64,000 bases of DNA, from assembly GCF_030406665.1 (NCBI RefSeq), contig NZ_CP129121.1, positions 930,001 through 994,000 on the forward strand, given 5' to 3'. This DNA is from Halomonas halophila (GTDB taxonomy: Bacteria; Pseudomonadota; Gammaproteobacteria; Pseudomonadales; Halomonadaceae). The notes under the pieces are model-generated. The model did not search any database. It was not told where the DNA came from and saw only the letters and a program-made list of their open reading frames with translations. The position numbers were made by a program, and so were the translations under genes. Positions 28,982-37,720 of the stretch are shown here, piece after piece. Position 1 is the stretch's first letter. Every line of letters starts with the position of its first letter.

Positions 28982-29029
28982 TCATCAACGGGGCCGGCTG
29001 TCGCCGGCCGCACGACCAAGGAATGTCCC

Positions 29030-29623
29030 ATGGCCGCGAACCAAGATGCTCAGGATCCGCGCACCCAGCGCCTGGTGTGGATCGACCTGGAAATGACCGG
29101 GCTCGACCCGAACCGCGAACGCATCATCGAGGTGGCCACCCTGGTCACCGACGCCGAGCTCAACGTGGTCGCCGAGGGGCCGGTGATCGCCGTCCACCAG
29201 CCGGACGCCCTGCTCGAGGGCATGGACGACTGGAACCAGAAGACCCACGGCGCCTCGGGGCTGGTCTCGCGGGTCAAGGCCAGCACCGTCGATACCGCCA
29301 AGGCCGAGCAGGAGACGCTGGCGTTCCTGAAGGCGCACGTGGCGCCGGGCAGCTCGCCGATGTGCGGCAACAGCATCCACCAGGATCGCCGCTTCCTCGA
29401 GCGCGAGATGCCCGAGCTGCTGGCCTTCTTCCACTATCGCAACCTGGACGTCTCGACTGTCAAGGAGCTGGCCAAGCGCTGGAATCCGGGCGCGCTGGTC
29501 GGCTTCAGCAAGCGCAACGTCCACCTGGCGATGGACGACATCAAGGAATCGATCGCCGAGCTTTCGCACTATCGCCAGACCTTCCTGCGCCTCGAGGACG
29601 AGGACGGCGACGAGGAAGAGTAA
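29030..29623 (+). CDS. orn: Oligoribonuclease
   Basis: 197 residues, slightly longer than the usual 181-185, with an acidic tail ending DEDGDEEE. The ATG at 29030 follows AAGGA. DEDDh exonuclease motifs are all present: WIDLEMTGLD (Exo I), CGNSIHQDRRFL (Exo II), and LVGFSKRNVHLAMDDIKESI (Exo III, with the catalytic His and Asp). Orn degrades 2-5-mer RNA, and pGpG from c-di-GMP breakdown, in the cytoplasm. The latter links it to the PilZ-controlled polysaccharide operon in this window. Confidence 0.96.
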   Translation: MAANQDAQDPRTQRLVWIDLEMTGLDPNRERIIEVATLVTDAELNVVAEGPVIAVHQPDALLEGMDDWNQKTHGASGLVSRVKASTVDTAKAEQETLAFLKAHVAPGSSPMCGNSIHQDRRFLEREMPELLAFFHYRNLDVSTVKELAKRWNPGALVGFSKRNVHLAMDDIKESIAELSHYRQTFLRLEDEDGDEEE

Positions 29624-29640
29624 GCGGTTCGTGGTCGGGG

Positions 29641-30747
29641 CTAGGCCTCGACGGCGATCATGTTCCGCTTCTTCTCTTGCTGCCGCGCCAGCGCCCAGCG
29701 CACGTGCTCGCGGACCAGGTCCGAGGGATACGCCAGCCGGGCGCGTAGCGCGGCCTCCACCGTCTCGCTCCAGGGCGCATTGCCGAGCCCCACCGCCAGG
29801 TTGCGCAGCCAGCGCTCATAGCCGATCCGGCGGATCGGGCTGCCGGCTGTCCTGTCCAGGAACTCCTCCTCGCCCCAGGCGAACAGCGCGACCAGATCGG
29901 CGCGATCCAGATCGTGGCGCGGCGCGAAGTCGGCCTCCCGGCTGGCCCGGGTGAAGCGGGTGAAGGGGCACACCAGCTGGCAGTCGTCGCAGCCGAACAC
30001 CCGGTTGCCCATGGCGGCGCGGAATTCCTCGGGGATGGCGCCGTGCAGCTCGATGGTGTGGTAGGAGATGCAGCGTCGTGCGTCGACCACCTTGTCCTCG
30101 ACGATGGCGTCGGTGGGGCAGGCCGTGCGGCAGGCGCTGCAGCTGCCGCAGTGCTCCGTCTCGAAGGGCGCGTCCACCGGCAGCGGCAGGTCGGTGTAGA
30201 GCTCGCCGAGGAAGAACAGCGAGCCGGCCTTGGGGTTCAGCAGCATGGCGTTCTTGCCGAACCAGCCGAGCCCGGCCTTGCGCGCCAGGCCGCGCTCCAT
30301 CACCGGGGCGGAATCGACGAAGGCGCGATAGCCGAAGGGGCCGATCTCGGCCTGGATCTGCTTGGCCAGGCTCGCCAGGCGCTTGCGCATCAGCTTGTGG
30401 TAGTCGCGCCCGACCGCGTAGCGGGAAACGTAGGCTTTCTCCGGCCGGGCCAGCATCTTGGTGGTTTCCACCTCCGGCGGGAGGTAGTCCAGGCGCACGC
30501 TGATCACCCGCACCGTGCCGGGCTCGAGCTCCGCGGGGCGGGTGCGCTTGGTGCCGTGCTTGGCCATGAAGCCCATCTCGCCGTGATGGCCGGCGTCGAG
30601 CCAGCGCTGCAGGCGCGCCTCGTCCTCGGCCAGGTCGACGTCGGCGATGCCCACCTGCTGGAAACCGAGTTCGCGGCCCCAGGTCTTGATGCGCTCGGCT
30701 AACTGAGTGAGATCGGGGGCGTCGCCCGGGGGAGACGGCTGGGTCAT
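29641..30747 (-). CDS. queG: Epoxyqueuosine reductase
   Basis: 368 residues from the ATG at 30747; the frame is open further but the upstream part overlaps the nnr promoter region. Motifs: DYHKLMRKRL, FVDSAPVMER and GWFGKNAML for cobalamin and substrate binding. Two 4Fe-4S clusters follow (CGSCSACRTACP and CxxCQLVCPFTR), and a C-terminal HEAT-like end. QueG reduces epoxyqueuosine to queuosine in tRNA. It is convergent with orn (17-base gap) and divergent from nnr. Confidence 0.94.
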   Translation of the reverse strand: MTQPSPPGDAPDLTQLAERIKTWGRELGFQQVGIADVDLAEDEARLQRWLDAGHHGEMGFMAKHGTKRTRPAELEPGTVRVISVRLDYLPPEVETTKMLARPEKAYVSRYAVGRDYHKLMRKRLASLAKQIQAEIGPFGYRAFVDSAPVMERGLARKAGLGWFGKNAMLLNPKAGSLFFLGELYTDLPLPVDAPFETEHCGSCSACRTACPTDAIVEDKVVDARRCISYHTIELHGAIPEEFRAAMGNRVFGCDDCQLVCPFTRFTRASREADFAPRHDLDRADLVALFAWGEEEFLDRTAGSPIRRIGYERWLRNLAVGLGNAPWSETVEAALRARLAYPSDLVREHVRWALARQQEKKRNMIAVEA

Positions 30748-30859
30748 GATTGAGGAAACACCGTTCGTAAAGGCGCCGCGACGCTTGGCGAGCGGCGGGA
30801 GACAGGACACACTTCGTGGAACGTCCATGGTAAAGCATCGCCTTGAAGGGAGACAGGGA

Positions 30860-32365
30860 ATGACGGCATCGTCCGAGGCATCCGGCCGGGCGCTGTATCG
30901 CGCCGAGCAGGTCCGCGAGCTGGACCGTCGTACCATCGCCGCCGGCATCGCGGGCTTCGCGCTGATGCAGCGCGCCGCGGCGGCGGCCTTTCAGGTGCTG
31001 CGCGAGGCCTGGCCAGAGGCCCGCTCGCTCAGCGTGCTGTGCGGCGCCGGCAACAACGGCGGCGACGGCCACGTGCTGGCGGCGCTGGCCGCCGCCGAGG
31101 GCTGGACGGTGCAGCGTGTGGCGCTCAAGCCGGTGGAGGCGCTGACGGGCGACGCTCGCCTGGCCGCCGACATGGCCACCGCGGCGGGCGTGGGGCTCGA
31201 GCCATGGCGGCCGGGGCTCACGCTTGGCGGCGAGGTGGTGGTGGACGCGCTGCTCGGCACCGGGCTTGCCGGCGAAGTGCGCGGCGACTTCCGCGAGGCC
31301 ATCGCCGCGATCAACGAAGCCGAGCGGCCGGTGCTGGCCATCGACATTCCCTCCGGCGTGCACGCCGATACCGGCGCCGAGCTCGGCGTGGCGGTCAAGG
31401 CCTCGCGCACGGTCACCTTCATCGGCGACAAGCTGGGGCTGCATACCGGCCGCGGCCCGGCGCTGACCGGCGAGGTGAGCTTTCGCTCACTCGAGGCGCC
31501 GGCATCTTCCGCGGCCGATATGGCGCCGGCGGCCGAGTTGCTGCACCGCGATGCCATCGCCGCGGCGCTGCCGCCGCGCCCGCTGGATGCCCACAAGGGC
31601 GATGCCGGCCATGCGCTGGTGCTCGGCGGGGCGCCGGGCTTCGGCGGCGCGGCGCTGCTGGCCGCCGAGCACGCCGCCCGGCTGGGCGCCGGCAAGGTCA
31701 GCCTGGCCACTGCGCCGGAGCACGTCACCGCGAGCCTGGTGCGCCGCCCCGAGGTGATGGTCCACGGCGTGCGCGGCGCCGCCGATCTCGGCGAGCTGCC
31801 GGGCCATGCCGATGTGCTCGTCGTCGGCCCCGGACTGGGGCAGGGCAGCTGGGGCCAGGCGATGCTGCAGGCCGCCCTCGACGCCGGCCGGCCGCTGGTG
31901 GTCGATGCCGACGCCCTCAACCTGCTGGCCAGCCGCTTCGGCGGCCTGACCCGTGACGACTGGCTTCTGACGCCGCATCCCGGCGAGGCCGGCCGCCTGC
32001 TGGGCACGAGTGCGGCCGAGGTGGAGGCCGACCGCCCGGCGGCGGCCGCCGAGCTGCAGCGCCGCTACGGCGGCACGGTGGTGCTCAAGGGCGCCGGCAG
32101 CCTGATCGCGGGGCCCTCGGGGCTCGCCGTGTGCCCCTACGGCAATCCGGGCATGGCCAGCGGCGGCATGGGCGATGCGCTGTCCGGCATCCTCGGCGCG
32201 CTGCTGGCCCAGGGGCTCGACGGCGAGAGCGCCGCCCGGGTCGGCGTGATGGTGCACGCCCTGGCCGCCGACGAGGCCGCCGCGGCGGGCGGCCAGCGTG
32301 GCCTGCTGGCCGGCGATCTGGCATCCTGTGCGCGAATTCTGGTCAACCCGACGATGGGCGAATGA
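30860..32365 (+). CDS. nnr: Bifunctional NAD(P)H-hydrate epimerase / ADP-dependent dehydratase
   Basis: 501 residues. I used the ATG at 30860; ATG 30829 is an in-frame alternative adding ten residues. The N-terminal YjeF_N epimerase domain (about 1-215) has GAGNNGGDGHV and DALLGTGL. The C-terminal ribokinase-like dehydratase domain (about 225-501) has AHKGDAGHALVLGG, VVGPGLGQG, LTPHPGEAGRLL, VVLKGAGSLI and NPGMASGGMGDALSG. Together they repair hydrated NADH and NADPH. It is first in the amiB-mutL-hfq superoperon and overlaps tsaE by ATGA. Confidence 0.95.
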   Translation: MTASSEASGRALYRAEQVRELDRRTIAAGIAGFALMQRAAAAAFQVLREAWPEARSLSVLCGAGNNGGDGHVLAALAAAEGWTVQRVALKPVEALTGDARLAADMATAAGVGLEPWRPGLTLGGEVVVDALLGTGLAGEVRGDFREAIAAINEAERPVLAIDIPSGVHADTGAELGVAVKASRTVTFIGDKLGLHTGRGPALTGEVSFRSLEAPASSAADMAPAAELLHRDAIAAALPPRPLDAHKGDAGHALVLGGAPGFGGAALLAAEHAARLGAGKVSLATAPEHVTASLVRRPEVMVHGVRGAADLGELPGHADVLVVGPGLGQGSWGQAMLQAALDAGRPLVVDADALNLLASRFGGLTRDDWLLTPHPGEAGRLLGTSAAEVEADRPAAAAELQRRYGGTVVLKGAGSLIAGPSGLAVCPYGNPGMASGGMGDALSGILGALLAQGLDGESAARVGVMVHALAADEAAAAGGQRGLLAGDLASCARILVNPTMGE

Positions 32366-32898
32366 CGATGCAGCTGCGACTCGATGACGAAGACCGCCAG
32401 GTGGCCTTCGGCGAATCCCTCGGCCGGGCCCTCGACGGCCACGGCCTGCTCTTTCTCGAGGGCGAGCTGGGCGCGGGCAAGACGACCCTGACCCGCGGCA
32501 TCCTGCGCGCCTACGGGCATCGCGGCGTGGTCAAGAGCCCCACCTACACCCTGGTCGAGCCCTACGCGCTCGAGACGGTGCGCGTGAACCACTTCGACCT
32601 CTACCGCCTGGGCGACCCCGAGGAGCTCGAGTTCATCGGCGGCCGCGACCTGCTGGCCGACGATGCCCTGTGCGTGATCGAGTGGCCGGCCCGCGGCGAG
32701 GGCTGGCTGCCGACGCCGGACCTGACGGTGGCGCTGAGCCTGGACGGCGAGGGCCGCCGGGCGACGCTGGCCGCCGGCAGCGACCACGGCCGCGCGGTGC
32801 TCGAGCGCCTGGCCGCCGATGCCTCTTTGTCTGCAGCAGAGCGGCCCGAGGCAGAGCAGCCCGGGGCGACGGGTTCGCAAGGCGGCCGCCTCTCATGA
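32362..32898 (+). CDS. tsaE: TsaE, tRNA threonylcarbamoyladenosine ATPase
   Basis: 178 residues, starting on the ATGA overlap with nnr. Walker A GELGAGKTTLTRG is at about residue 38, then SPTYTLVEPY, HFDLYRLGDPEELEF and VIEWPARGEGWLP, all TsaE signatures. It energises the TsaBD complex that makes t6A37 in ANN-decoding tRNAs. The C-terminal 25 residues are an Ala/Glu/Gly-rich tail beyond the usual family end. The stop overlaps the amiB start (ATGA). Confidence 0.95.
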   Translation: MTMQLRLDDEDRQVAFGESLGRALDGHGLLFLEGELGAGKTTLTRGILRAYGHRGVVKSPTYTLVEPYALETVRVNHFDLYRLGDPEELEFIGGRDLLADDALCVIEWPARGEGWLPTPDLTVALSLDGEGRRATLAAGSDHGRAVLERLAADASLSAAERPEAEQPGATGSQGGRLS

Positions 32899-34346
32899 GT
32901 CGGGGCAACGTGTCCCGGCGTCTGCTCGGCGGCCTGCTGGCGCTGGCGGCGCTGATGCCGTCCGCGGCCTTCGCGGCCAGCGTCGACAACCTGCGCCTGT
33001 GGGCGGCCCCCGACCATGCGCGGCTGGTGTTCGACCTGTCGTCCTCGGCCGAGGCCAATGTGTTCAGCCTCGACGATCCGCGCCGGCTGGTCATCGACCT
33101 TGCGGACACCCGCCTGGCCGCCGACGTCGAGCGGCTCGACCTCGAGGGCAGCGCCATCAGCGACGTGCGCACCGGCGTGCGCGACGGCGATGACCTGCGC
33201 GTGGTGCTGGAGCTCAATCGCGAGGTCGAGCCGCGCCACTTCAGGCTGGCGCCCAACGAACAGTACGGTCACCGCCTGGTGGTCGATCTCGAGTATCCCG
33301 GCGAGAGCGCCGTGGAGGACCCGATCGATCCCATCGAGGCGATGATCCGCGATCAGGAGATCGCCGCCGACCGCGCCCAGGCACAGGCTCGGGTGCAAGG
33401 GCGCGATGTCGTCGATTCGGCGCCGGTGCAGGAGCCGGCCCAGCCGCATCCCAAGCGCGATATCATCATCGCCGTGGACCCGGGGCACGGTGGCGAGGAC
33501 CCCGGGGCGATCGGGCCCAGCGGCACCCGGGAGAAGGACGTGGTGCTGGAGATGGGACGCCGGCTGGCGCGCAAGATCAACGCCACCGAGGGCTTCAAGG
33601 CGGTGATGATTCGCGACGACGACTACTACGTCGGTCTGCGTCAGCGCACTCGCATCGCCCGGGAGCAGAAGGCCGATTTCTTCGTCTCGATCCACGCCGA
33701 TGCCTTCCGCAGCCCGCGGCCCCACGGCAGCTCGGTTTTCGCGCTGTCCCAGAGCGGGGCGACCTCCGAGACCGCCCAGTGGCTGGCGGCCTCCGAGAAT
33801 CGCTCCGACCTGATCGGCGGCGTCGACGGCAACCTGTCGCTGGACGACAAGGACGAGGTGCTGCGCGGTGTGCTGCTCGACCTGACCATGACCGCGACCC
33901 TGAACGACTCGCTGACCATCGGCGGCCAGGTGCTCGACCGGCTGGGGCGGATCAACGACCTGCACAAGCCGCGCGTCGAGCAGGCCGGCTTCGTGGTGCT
34001 CAAGTCGCCGGACATTCCCTCGCTGCTGGTCGAGACCGGTTTCATCTCCAATCCCGACGAGGAGCGTCGCCTGCAGCAGCCGGGCTATCAGGACCGGATG
34101 ATGGACGCGGTGTTCGGCGGCATCCGGGCGCATTTCCGGCGCAACCCGCCGCCGGCCAGCCTGCTGGCCTGGCAGCGCGACCAGGGGCGTGGCACCGGGG
34201 GCAACGAATACCGTATCCAGCCCGGCGACACCCTGTCCGAGATCGCCGCCCGCCACGGCGTGCCGGTGGCGCAGCTGCGACAGGCCAACGAGCTGAACGG
34301 CGACGTGATCCGGGTCGGGCAGGTGCTGCAGATTCCCCGTTCGTGA
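32895..34346 (+). CDS. amiB: Periplasmic N-acetylmuramoyl-L-alanine amidase with AMIN and LysM domains
   Basis: 483 residues. A signal peptide ends near AFA-A at about 26. An AMIN septal-targeting domain covers about 28-135. The Amidase_3 catalytic domain (about 190-405) carries zinc-site motifs DPGHGGEDPGA (His), the E of REKDVVLEM, SIHADA (His) and LVETGFISN (catalytic Glu). One LysM domain ends the protein (YRIQPGDTLSEIAARHGV). It splits septal peptidoglycan during division, normally under EnvC/NlpD control. Named by the conserved tsaE-amiB-mutL order. Confidence 0.93.
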   Translation: MSRGNVSRRLLGGLLALAALMPSAAFAASVDNLRLWAAPDHARLVFDLSSSAEANVFSLDDPRRLVIDLADTRLAADVERLDLEGSAISDVRTGVRDGDDLRVVLELNREVEPRHFRLAPNEQYGHRLVVDLEYPGESAVEDPIDPIEAMIRDQEIAADRAQAQARVQGRDVVDSAPVQEPAQPHPKRDIIIAVDPGHGGEDPGAIGPSGTREKDVVLEMGRRLARKINATEGFKAVMIRDDDYYVGLRQRTRIAREQKADFFVSIHADAFRSPRPHGSSVFALSQSGATSETAQWLAASENRSDLIGGVDGNLSLDDKDEVLRGVLLDLTMTATLNDSLTIGGQVLDRLGRINDLHKPRVEQAGFVVLKSPDIPSLLVETGFISNPDEERRLQQPGYQDRMMDAVFGGIRAHFRRNPPPASLLAWQRDQGRGTGGNEYRIQPGDTLSEIAARHGVPVAQLRQANELNGDVIRVGQVLQIPRS

Positions 34347-34364
34347 GCGGAGCACGGGAGCGTT

Positions 34365-36407
34365 ATGAGCGATAACTCACATATCCGGATCCTCGATCCC
34401 CGGCTGGCCAACCAGATCGCCGCGGGCGAGGTGGTCGAGCGGCCGTCCTCGGTGGTCAAGGAACTGGTCGAGAACGCCATCGACGCCGGCGCGCGCCGCG
34501 TCGAGGTGGAGCTGGAGTCCGGCGGCGCCCGGCTGATCCGGGTGCGCGACGACGGCGGCGGCATCGACGAGGACGACCTGCCGCTGGCGCTGTCGCGTCA
34601 TGCCACCAGCAAGATCGCCTCCCTCGAGGACCTCGAGGGCGTGGCCAGCCTCGGCTTCCGCGGCGAGGCGCTGGCCTCGATCAGCTCGGTGTCGCGGCTC
34701 GAGCTGGTCTCCAATACCCAGGACGATCCCACCGGCGGCTGGCGGGTGGTGGTCGAGGGCCGGCGCATGGAGCCGCGGGTCACGCCGTCGCCGCATCCGC
34801 GCGGTACCTCGGTGACGGTGCGCGACCTGTTCTTCAACACGCCGGCGCGGCGCAAGTTCCTGCGCACCGAGAAGACCGAATTCGGCCACGTCGAGGAGGC
34901 CTTCCGCCGCCAGGCGCTGTCGCGGCTGGATGTCGGCTGGGTGCTGCGCCACAACCAGAAGACCATCCATCAGCTGCGCCCCGGCGGCGATCTGGTGGGC
35001 CACGAGCGTCGCCTGCAGGCGCTGCTCGGCAAGGGCTTCCTGGAGAACGCCCTGCATCTGGACCTCGAGACCGGCGGGCTGCGCCTGTGGGGCTGGGTCG
35101 GGCTGCCGACCCATTCCCGGGCCCAGGCCGACCAGCAGTACTTCTTCGTCAACGGTCGGGTGGTGCGCGACCGGCTGGTGGCCCACGCCATCCGCCAGGC
35201 CTATCGCGACGTGCTGTTCCACGGCCGCCATCCGGTGTTCGTGCTGTATCTCGAGGTCGACCCGACGGTGGTCGACGTCAACGTGCACCCGACCAAGCAC
35301 GAGGTGCGCTTCCGCGACGGGCGCATGGTCCACGACTTCCTGTTCTCCAGCCTGCACCGGGCGCTGGGCGAGGCCCGTGCCGGCGCCAGCGCGGGCGGTG
35401 AAGCGGAAGAGGACGAGGCCAGCGAGGCCGGTGTCGCCACGCCGGGCGAGGCGTCGCCCCAGGCCAACGAGGTCCGCGAGGGGGCGCCCCAGCCCGCCTG
35501 GCAGCAGCAGCCCATGGCGCTGCACGGCCGCGCGGAGGAGGGCGAGCGCAAGGTCTCGCCGGATCGCGTGCGTGCCTTCATGGAGGGCTATCGGGCGCTG
35601 CATCCCGAGCACGAGGAGAGCCTGCTGACGCCCCAGCCCGCCGCCCCGGGCGCCGGCGGGTCCGCCGCCGACGTGGCGCTGGCCGAGCGCCAGGCGCGCG
35701 CGCCGTTCGGCGCCGCGGTCGCGGCGCCCGCCGAGAGTCCGGTGTCGCCGGAATCGACGCCCCAGGCCGCGCCGCGGCCGGCGATGCCGGAAGCCGATGC
35801 CACCAAGGCGCCGCCGCTGGGCTACGCCGTGGCGCAGCTGCACGGCGTCTATATCCTGTCCCAGACCGAGCGCGGGATGGTGATTGTCGACATGCACGCC
35901 GCCCACGAGCGCATCGTCTACGAGCGCATGAAGACCCAGGTGCACGGTGGGGCCGGGGGCGAAGGAGGATTGCAGGCGCAGCCGCTGCTGGTGCCGGTCT
36001 CGCTGGCGGCCAGCGCCGCCCAGGTGGCCACCGCCGAGGCCGAGCACGAGGCCTTCGCCCGGCTCGGCGTGGAACTCGACGTGGCCGGCCCCGAGACGCT
36101 GCTGGTGCGCCAGGTGCCGACGCTGCTGGTCGACGCCGACGTCGAGCCGCTGATCCGCGACATGCTGGGTGACCTCGAGCGCTACGGCCGCTCGGACCGC
36201 CTCGAGGCGCACATCAACGAGCTGCTGGCCACCATGGCCTGCCACGGCAGCGTGCGCGCCAACCGTCAGCTGACGGTCGAGGAGATGAACGCCCTGCTGC
36301 GCGACATGGAGATCACCGAGCGCAGCGGCCAGTGCAACCACGGTCGGCCGACCTGGACCGAGCTGAGCATGAAAGAACTGGATCGCCTCTTCCTGAGAGG
36401 TCAATAA
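34365..36407 (+). CDS. mutL: DNA mismatch repair protein MutL
   Basis: 680 residues after a GGGAG site. The N-terminal GHKL ATPase has NQIAAGEVVERPSSV, ENAIDAGA, DDGGGI, SRHATSKI, GFRGEALASI and GTSVTVRDLFFNTPAR. A transducer domain follows to about 335. A long Ala/Glu/Pro-rich linker (about 345-480) joins the C-terminal dimerisation domain (MHAAHERIVYERMK, MACHGSVRA, CNHGRPTW). As in other Dam-associated MutL proteins, the DQHAxxExxxxE endonuclease motif is absent, which implies a MutH partner. Confidence 0.96.
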   Translation: MSDNSHIRILDPRLANQIAAGEVVERPSSVVKELVENAIDAGARRVEVELESGGARLIRVRDDGGGIDEDDLPLALSRHATSKIASLEDLEGVASLGFRGEALASISSVSRLELVSNTQDDPTGGWRVVVEGRRMEPRVTPSPHPRGTSVTVRDLFFNTPARRKFLRTEKTEFGHVEEAFRRQALSRLDVGWVLRHNQKTIHQLRPGGDLVGHERRLQALLGKGFLENALHLDLETGGLRLWGWVGLPTHSRAQADQQYFFVNGRVVRDRLVAHAIRQAYRDVLFHGRHPVFVLYLEVDPTVVDVNVHPTKHEVRFRDGRMVHDFLFSSLHRALGEARAGASAGGEAEEDEASEAGVATPGEASPQANEVREGAPQPAWQQQPMALHGRAEEGERKVSPDRVRAFMEGYRALHPEHEESLLTPQPAAPGAGGSAADVALAERQARAPFGAAVAAPAESPVSPESTPQAAPRPAMPEADATKAPPLGYAVAQLHGVYILSQTERGMVIVDMHAAHERIVYERMKTQVHGGAGGEGGLQAQPLLVPVSLAASAAQVATAEAEHEAFARLGVELDVAGPETLLVRQVPTLLVDADVEPLIRDMLGDLERYGRSDRLEAHINELLATMACHGSVRANRQLTVEEMNALLRDMEITERSGQCNHGRPTWTELSMKELDRLFLRGQ

Positions 36408-36413
36408 ACGACG

Positions 36414-37352
36414 ATGCATGACACCCGCCCACCCGCCATCTTCCTGATGGGCCCCACCGCCGCGGGCAAGACCGACCTGGCCATCGAGTTGCACGAGCGG
36501 CTGGGCTGCGAGCTGGTCAGCGTCGATTCGGCGATGGTCTATCGCGGCCTCGACATCGGCAGCGCCAAGCCCTCGGCGGACGAGCTTGCGCGTGCGCCGC
36601 ATCGGCTGATCGACATCCGCGACCCGGCCGAGCCCTACTCGGCGGCGGAGTTCCGTGAGGACGCGCTGCGCGAGATGGCCGAGATCACCGCGGCCGGGCG
36701 AGTGCCGCTGCTGGTCGGCGGCACCATGATGTACTTCAAGCGCCTGATCGAGGGCGTGGCCAACCTGCCGTCGGCGGACGCCGAGGTGCGCGCCGAGCTG
36801 GAGCGCGACGCCGAACGCCTGGGCCTGGCCGGCCTTCACCGGGAACTGGCGCGGGTCGACCCGGCCGCCGCCGAGCGCATCCATCCCAACGATCCCCAGC
36901 GGCTGATGCGGGCGCTGGAGGTGTATCGCGTCAGCGGTCGATCGCTCACCGAGCTGTGGCACGAACAGCGCCCGGAAACCTTTCCCTGGCGGCCGCTGTC
37001 GATAGGGCTCGCACCCGCCGATCGCGCCGTGCTGCACGCCCGCATCGCCCGGCGTTTCGACGCCATGCTCGAGGCCGGCTTCCTCGACGAGATGGCCGCG
37101 CTCAAGGCGCGCGGCGATCTGACGCCGGACCTCCCGTCGATGAAGAGCGTGGGCTATCGTCAGGGGTGGGAATACCTCGAGGGCGAGGTCGACCGTGCGA
37201 CCTTTCGTCACCGTGGCATCGTCGCCACCCGGCAGCTGGCCAAGCGGCAGCTGACCTGGATGCGCCGCTGGCCCGAGCTGCACTGGGTCGACAGTCTGGG
37301 CGCCGCGCCGCTCGACGAGCTCCTGAAACTGGTGCGCGAATTCGGGACTTAG
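36414..37352 (+). CDS. miaA: tRNA dimethylallyltransferase
   Basis: 312 residues. P-loop GPTAAGKTDLA is at about 13-23. DSAMVYRGLDIGSAKP, PHRLIDIRDPAEPYSAAEF and LLVGGTMMYFKRL are signature motifs, as are HPNDPQRLMRALEV and the ATRQLAKRQLTWMR end. MiaA adds the isopentenyl group to A37 of UNN-decoding tRNAs. It lies six bases after mutL and just upstream of hfq, as in E. coli. Confidence 0.96.
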   Translation: MHDTRPPAIFLMGPTAAGKTDLAIELHERLGCELVSVDSAMVYRGLDIGSAKPSADELARAPHRLIDIRDPAEPYSAAEFREDALREMAEITAAGRVPLLVGGTMMYFKRLIEGVANLPSADAEVRAELERDAERLGLAGLHRELARVDPAAAERIHPNDPQRLMRALEVYRVSGRSLTELWHEQRPETFPWRPLSIGLAPADRAVLHARIARRFDAMLEAGFLDEMAALKARGDLTPDLPSMKSVGYRQGWEYLEGEVDRATFRHRGIVATRQLAKRQLTWMRRWPELHWVDSLGAAPLDELLKLVREFGT

Positions 37353-37466
37353 CGTAAGATGGCCGTTTCGAGCGGCCGTACGACCGGGCTCATCGGTTAC
37401 CCGTGTCGCCCCCGGACGGGGCGAGCACAGAATGATCAACTCCAGAAACAATTCAGGGAGAGCAAC

Positions 37467-37712
37467 ATGTCCAAAGGGCAGTCCCTTCAAGATCCGTACC
37501 TGAACATCCTGCGCAAGGAGCGCATTCCGGTCTCGATCTTCCTGGTCAACGGCATCAAGCTGCAGGGCCAGATCGAATCCTTCGATCAGTTCGTGATCCT
37601 GCTGCGCAACACCGTCAGTCAGATGGTCTACAAGCACGCCATCTCCACCGTTGTGCCGTCGCGCAACGTGCGGCTGCCGGCCCCCGACGCGCCGTCGGAA
37701 AGCAACGCGTGA
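37467..37712 (+). CDS. hfq: RNA chaperone Hfq
   Basis: 81 residues after AGGGAG. Sm1 and Sm2 motifs are canonical: LQDPYLNILRKERIPVSIFL, NGIKLQGQIESFDQFVILL, and YKHAISTVVPSR. The C-terminal tail is short (about ten residues), shorter than E. coli Hfq. It forms a hexamer that pairs small RNAs with mRNAs. A 114-base gap from miaA probably contains its own promoters, which I could not place reliably. Confidence 0.97.
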   Translation: MSKGQSLQDPYLNILRKERIPVSIFLVNGIKLQGQIESFDQFVILLRNTVSQMVYKHAISTVVPSRNVRLPAPDAPSESNA

Positions 37713-37720
37713 GGTATTGA